Below are positions 60,086-64,000 of a DNA stretch of 64,000 nt, piece by piece (positions within the stretch are counted from its first letter, which is position 1; each line of letters begins with the position of its first letter). A program made the position numbers and the translations under genes. Origin of the DNA: Azorinus chamasolen (Eukaryota > Mollusca > Bivalvia > Cardiida > Solecurtidae); contig OY755240.1 of the NCBI GenBank assembly GCA_963576725.1, positions 16,346,440-16,410,439 of the forward strand, given 5' to 3'. The notes under the pieces were generated by a model, which did not search any database, was not told where the DNA came from, and saw only the letters and a program-made list of their open reading frames with translations.

Positions 60086-60312
60086 AAACAACTCATTCCC
60101 TCCTACTGGCGACTTTTGGCGCCTCTGTAAAAGTCACTTTTTGAAAGCATTGTGATAAATATAGTATTTGTTCCTTAGAAACAAATGCTCTATTTATCAC
60201 AATGGTTTCAAAACTAAAAAGAACAATTTTTCCTTTTGTCTAATTAATATTTCTTTTCAGTAGATTTATTCAAAGAGATTGGGTCTAAAATAGCATATAA
60301 GCGTAAGGGTTA
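60086..60312 (+). mobile_element. E MITE
   Basis: CAACTCATTCCCTCCTACTG to AAGCGTAAGGGTTAG. Hairpin AGTATTTGTTCCTTAGAAAC with an intact right arm AAATGCTCTATTTATCACAA. Confidence 0.87.
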
Positions 60313-60379
60313 GTCAGCACATGTATGAAAGGTTTGCTAGAATTCACCGAGTTTTGTAAAACACTCTGGTTCTGGTACT

Positions 60380-60540
60380 ATACATATTACAGAAATACAA
60401 ATGTTCTCCATACGCCAAACTCCGTGTTGTGATCACCTCTTCGAATAATTTCAAAGATACTGTTTAAATGCTAGTCACAACACAGGCATGGTATAGAAAT
60501 AAGGGACAATTCTTGAAACTAGATTTAATTTGCCTCTGGA
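60380..60540. mobile_element. G-family relic
   Basis: GTTCTCCATACGCCAAACTC, GTTGTGATCACCTC and TAGTCACAACACAGGCATGG keep the G layout at lower identity. Confidence 0.6.
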
Positions 60541-60607
60541 AGGGAAAGATATGGAGAAGGAATACAAATTGCAGATAAAAGTTGCTTAGTGTTCGTGGCT
60601 AAACTTC

Positions 60608-60655
60608 CATCCCCGCCCCGTCCCGCCCCCACCCCGCCCCGCCTCCACCCGCCCA
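60608..60655. repeat. C-rich tract
   Basis: Runs of C3-C5 (CCCCGCCCCGTCCCGCCCCC and on), the only such block in an A+T-rich window. The minus strand could form a G-quadruplex. Confidence 0.9.
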
Positions 60656-60675
60656 CGTATTACGATGTGGAATTA

Positions 60676-60902
60676 CTAACCCTTTACCTGACTAACATTC
60701 ATTCAAGACATTGCAGTATGTATATTCATTAGTTGGTTTTTATAATAGCACATAGACAATGAAATAAAATAGTACCTATATAATCTATATCATCTGCAAA
60801 CAGAGGAGACCCTGGCCAGACGGCTTCAACTGGAGCCATCTGACCTGGGTCTTGTCTGTTTGCAAAGACGTTATAAGGTAGCTTTATCAGGTAAAGGGTT
60901 AA
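60676..60902 (+). mobile_element. A2 MITE abutting E
   Basis: CTAACCCTTTACCTGACTAA to TATCAGGTAAAGGGTTAA. Core CAGACGGCTTCAACTGGAGC. Confidence 0.88.
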
Positions 60903-61129
60903 CCCATTACCTCATATGCTATTTTAGATACAACCTCTTTGAATTAATCTACCGAAAAGGAGCATTAATTAGAGAAAAGGGATTTTTTTTTAGAATTTTG
61001 TAGTTTGAAACCACTGTGATAAATAGAGCATTTGCTCCTATAGGAGCAAATGCTCTATTTATCACAGTGGTTTCACACAGTGACTTTTACAGAGTCGTCA
61101 AAAGTCGTCAATATGAGGGAAAGGGTTAA
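60899..61129 (-). mobile_element. E MITE, complete, perfect hairpin
   Basis: 231 bp. TTAACCCATTACCTCATATG to GAGGGAAAGGGTTAA. Arms ACCACTGTGATAAATAGAGC and GCTCTATTTATCACAGTGGT pair completely; other E copies have ACCATTGTG and CACAATGGT. Confidence 0.94.
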
Positions 61130-61567
61130 ACACATTAAGCTGTATCCTGTAAACAGCTATGATTACAAGATAATTACTGGTAAAACATTACAAAAACCCT
61201 ACAAGCAAATACCAGCGACACAACTCCAAACAATCATCTATGTCACGCTAACCCGTTGGAAGCTTGACACGAGTGTAATGACAAGCAGTGTAGACCAAGA
61301 TAAGAGCGTAGCTAAATGTGCATTCTGACCAAAGTCTGCACTGTTTGTCATTCAGGTTCACCTCGCAACTTATACCCTATGATACCGAATGACTCTATCA
61401 TTCAAACGACGATGGGACCCTTTCTGGTTGAACATTTAGCACCTAAAGGGTTGAACCAACCTTATCTAAAAAACACCTCAAAAAAGTACAAACGCCGATC
61501 GCAAAAGCAGACATCGGAATCTGAACACTGCTCATAGCTCAACAGAATTGATTTATCCCCTCTGGGA
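61130..61567. other. Mostly unassigned, with an I-like scrap at 61278-61352
   Basis: TGACAAGCAGTGTAGACCAA and GTCTGCACTGTTTGTCATTC resemble the outer arms of 58275-58437. The 61316-61537 frame shows no family signature. Confidence 0.45.
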
Positions 61568-61782
61568 TACACAATCATCAACCCTCTCTTATACGAGCAC
61601 CAAAAAGATGTATAAATCAATAGTCTGAAAGGCAGATTGTAGCTTAATGCAGGACAAAAGTTATGCAGAAAGCTCCCATAGGGGAGCTTTCTGCATTATT
61701 TTTTATCCTGCATTAAACTACCACCTAATTTACAGATCACCCATGTTTATTTCAAGCGTTGTATTATCGAGGTCCAACTGTA
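61568..61782. mobile_element. C-family MITE, worn ends
   Basis: TACACAATCATCAACCCTCT and TTATACGAGC on the left; TATTATCGAGGTCCAACTGT then A on the right. Palindrome AAAGTTATGCAGAAAGCTCC with centre CATAGG. Confidence 0.82.
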
Positions 61783-62202
61783 TGTAATTCATAAACAGTA
61801 TCATCGTGGTACAGTCAAACATTGGGATATAAACACATCTAAACATCTCCGGGGGCAAGTATTTCCTAAAAACAACTTTGGCATCGATGCCAGATTATCT
61901 TAAAAACATCACAGATAACACCTGAAAGACGGTGCCACAATCGTGATGACGTCAGAATCACGGGTTTCAGGCAAACAACCTATTTTCTATGTCAACACTT
62001 TGGACGCTTGAGGTTGGATGTAAAAACTTGTTTGATTCCCTGTAACACTTAGTAATGTAGACATCTAAGTAGAGTCTGAAAAAATTCAAAAATGCGGCTC
62101 GTTGATTGGATGGAAAAGTAGGGCAATCATCGGATGTCAAAATCCTGTCGGTTACAAGATAGCATGGCACGTACTCTTTATCTCTCTATCCGTGACATGG
62201 CT
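61783..62202. other. Unassigned DNA
   Basis: No gene or repeat recognised. Confidence 0.4.
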
Positions 62203-62375
62203 CGCTAACAACTTGGTCCAGTGGTCCAGATGAGATGCCGAGTAACTCGGCGACCCATCCGGATCCAATATGTTTAACAACAGGTGAATAGTCTCTCGAA
62301 AATTTGTTCGCATCAAAAGCAGTCAAATAAAAATTTGGAAAGATATATTTTTTCATAGTAGGGAAAGGGATAAGT
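62203..62375 (-). mobile_element. B1 MITE, worn
   Basis: CTAACAACTTGGTCCAGTGG, GATGAGATGCCGAGTAACTC, CGGCGACCCATCCGGATCC, ending AGTAGGGAAAGGGATAAG. Confidence 0.78.
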
Positions 62376-62499
62376 GTTATATAGTCTCATTGTTGAGTCT
62401 GAAGGGAACTAACTATCAGACTACGACTAGATATGTTATTACTCTGCATAACTGGAGCAGTGAACTAGGTGAGAGGCGCATTCAAGAAATTGGAGTCAA

Positions 62500-62560
62500 A
62501 CTCCACACCAATATTTCTCCGCCAACCCCTCTGTTTTAACTACTCATTAGATTCGCATTG
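62500..62560 (+). mobile_element. G-family scrap
   Basis: ATTTCTCCGCCAACCCCTCT and GTTTTAACTACTCATTAGAT match the left G arm only. Confidence 0.5.
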
Positions 62561-62621
62561 CTGAGAAAAACACACGAGCTTTCTGTCAGGTTATTAATTA
62601 CCGATTTTGATATAAGGACGT

Positions 62622-62786
62622 TATGATCTCGCTAATTCGAACGCTTTGCACAGTTCTAAGAATTCAGAATGTTTAAGCAGTTGACTCAGGTAAACGCTTA
62701 ATGCAGGGAGAAAATCATGCAGAACGACTTTCTCTTCATTAGACCGATAATAATGCGAACATTCGTATTAGTGAGGTTTCACTGTA
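62622..62786. mobile_element. C4-like MITE, degraded
   Basis: TATGATCTCGCTAATTCGAA, GCTTAATGCAGGGAGAAAAT, ending CGTATTAGTGAGGTTTCACT then GTA. The palindrome's right arm is largely lost. Confidence 0.72.
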
Positions 62787-63224
62787 TATCAAACATATTA
62801 CTTGAAGTGCACAAAAGTATTCAGAACTCATAATTTACAGACTCAAAACTAGGTTTTTCAAAGGGTGTAGAACACTGGGACAAATCAGGTTAAATGCCAG
62901 CAAAGCTATTAATATGCTGGTAGTGGCACTAACGCGGTAATTAGGCCAGGGTCTAAAGTAGGATCACCTGTTATGGCTGCAAGTGTTTTAGATTATCTAG
63001 GTGATCAGAGGGGTTGCAGAAATGTGGTAACATAAGTTTTACAACTTGTTTAAGTACTTGTTTATATTTTTATCCATTGTAGATTAGGAATAAAATTGCT
63101 TAGATCAATTGGAACAAACTCGTAAAGTTTGAGTGCTGTGAACTTTGGGATTCGAGCTTCACTCATCACTGGAGCCGTACTGTCTTTTAATTATTTCTTC
63201 TTCTTGGAAAGCGACTAACATGGT
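62787..63224. other. Unassigned DNA
   Basis: No gene or repeat recognised. Confidence 0.4.
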
Positions 63225-63412
63225 GTGTGGCAAAGGACGACTCTGTGATTACCTCTGCAAATAGTTTGGATCCAGATGAGACGCCGAGTAACTCGGCGTC
63301 TCATCGGCATCCAAACTATTTGACACATCACTTGAGTTTCAGAAAAGACATTGACAGAAAGTCCGCTCTGAAATGTAAGTCAGACGGCATTGTTTGGAGA
63401 CGAAAATGATTT
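63225..63412 (-). mobile_element. B-core MITE
   Basis: AATAGTTTGGATCCAGATGA paired with CATCGGCATCCAAACTATT; outer arms read ATAGTTTGG instead of ACAGCTTGG on both sides. The flank GAGTTTCAGAAAAGACATTG is B1-like but worn. Confidence 0.8.
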
Positions 63413-63519
63413 GGTCCCAAACTATATGTGTCTAAGAACACGAAATTGAACATGGGACAAAAACATTAATGGTGTGGGGTTAGTCCCTGTGTGCCCGGGT
63501 CTCGATTTGTACGTCACAC

Positions 63520-63746
63520 TTAAGCCCTTACCTCACAAATATTTATATATAAAAATATAGATTCATTAATATTAATTAGAATAATTCTTATTCTGGCACA
63601 TAAACAAATGAAGGTATGGTCATGGCAGGCACTATAGAATCATATCTATATTAATTCATACGCAAACAGGGCAGACCCTGATCAGACGGCTCCTATTGGA
63701 ACGGTCTGATCTGGGTCTATTCTTATTGCAAATATATGAAAGGTTA
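63520..63746 (+). mobile_element. A2 MITE
   Basis: TTAAGCCCTTACCTCACAAA, AATATTAATTAGAATAATTC, core CAGACGGCTCCTATTGGAAC, ending ATATATGAAAGGTTAA. Confidence 0.85.
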
Positions 63747-63846
63747 AAGACTATATGACTGATATGTTTTGTTTCCTTTCACGTGAGAGTCGAATTTGTG
63801 CTAGTGGTCATTTCTGTTTATAGGCAAATCTATATTAGGTAGCCAC

Positions 63847-64000
63847 TTAACCCTTCGCTTGCTGAATTTTAAAATACATTTTTCCTTCTTTACCCATGCC
63901 CTGTTGTATAATTACATATATATTCACTGTGTACACGTATTTCGCTGCGCAATCACTGCTGTAGAGTGCACTGGTTGCACAATCAACTTGTAAATAGTGC
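63847..64000. mobile_element. TTAA element cut by the window end
   Basis: TTAACCCTTCGCTTGCTGAA resembles the left end of the 31091-31304 element (TTAACCTTTAGCCTGCTGAG). Its hairpin would lie beyond the window. Confidence 0.55.

Overview
This window looks like gene-poor intergenic DNA from an invertebrate animal, most likely a bivalve mollusc. The reasons are an A+T-rich background, a pearl-like element with ~150-160 bp internal repeats, SINEs with tRNA-like promoters and mollusc-type tails, a CR1-like reverse transcriptase relic, and no bacterial operon signal. The species is inference. I see no intact protein gene. Two coding pieces stand out: a broken CR1-like reverse transcriptase (1252-2407, minus) and a probable cysteine-rich host exon (56207-56483, minus).

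Almost everything else is over a hundred copies and fragments of short, hairpin-cored, non-autonomous DNA transposons (MITEs). They fall into two shells. The first is bounded by TTAA followed by CCC (GGG then TTAA at the other end), as in piggyBac-type elements. I split it by hairpin core. A (A1 and A2 shells) has CAGACGGCTCC around the centre. B has GAGACGCCGAG. D has GACGCCGCATAATGCGGCGTC. E has AGAGCATTTGCTCC. F has GACGCCGCCTT. I is a minor relative. The second shell is bounded by TA then CAGT (ACTG then TA), as in Tc1/mariner and probably pogo-like elements. This is family C, with subtypes set by the terminal repeat: C1 CCTCTAATGCGACC, C2 CTAAACCGGA or CCGGACGT, C3 CCTGTCTTAAGC, C4 TCGATTATCCGAAC, C5 TTCGATATCTCGAAC. 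All C subtypes share one internal palindrome, GCTTAATGCAGG...CCTGCATTAAGC. A smaller family G carries CTCCACCAAACCCTATG.

Layout. 0-3.5 kb: a foldback, nested A2/C2 and the CR1 relic. 3.6-13.5 kb: dense A, B, C and E copies, a head-to-tail TTAA chain (4.5-5.2 kb), a SINE, A2 copies carrying one or two C inserts, a local duplication of A1 plus spacer (10.4-11.9 kb) and a C1 copy holding both E and D. 13.7-14.5 kb: a large ACT/CTG-type trinucleotide array. 15-24 kb: C-rich stretch with C elements abutting at shared TA, and a 19-bp satellite. 24.7-26.3 kb: a pearl-like element inside an A2 copy. 28.6-29.3 kb: a 25-bp minisatellite. 30.0-31.6 kb: five TTAA elements in a row, the last holding C2, which holds B. 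33.6-34.9 kb: a ~0.5 kb tandem duplication. 35-51 kb: mostly A and C copies, a SINE, and hairpin cores amplified into 40-bp tandem repeats. 51-64 kb: more of the same, the candidate exon, family G and a second TTAA chain (58.0-58.9 kb).

The elements do not form a pathway. They form a layered insertion record. TTAA elements land in TTAA sites, including the TTAA built into the C palindrome, and CAGT elements land at TA inside A2 copies. The same short centre, GCTCCTATAGGAGC, sits in families A, C and E despite different arms and ends. Arm sequences differ between copies yet stay self-complementary.
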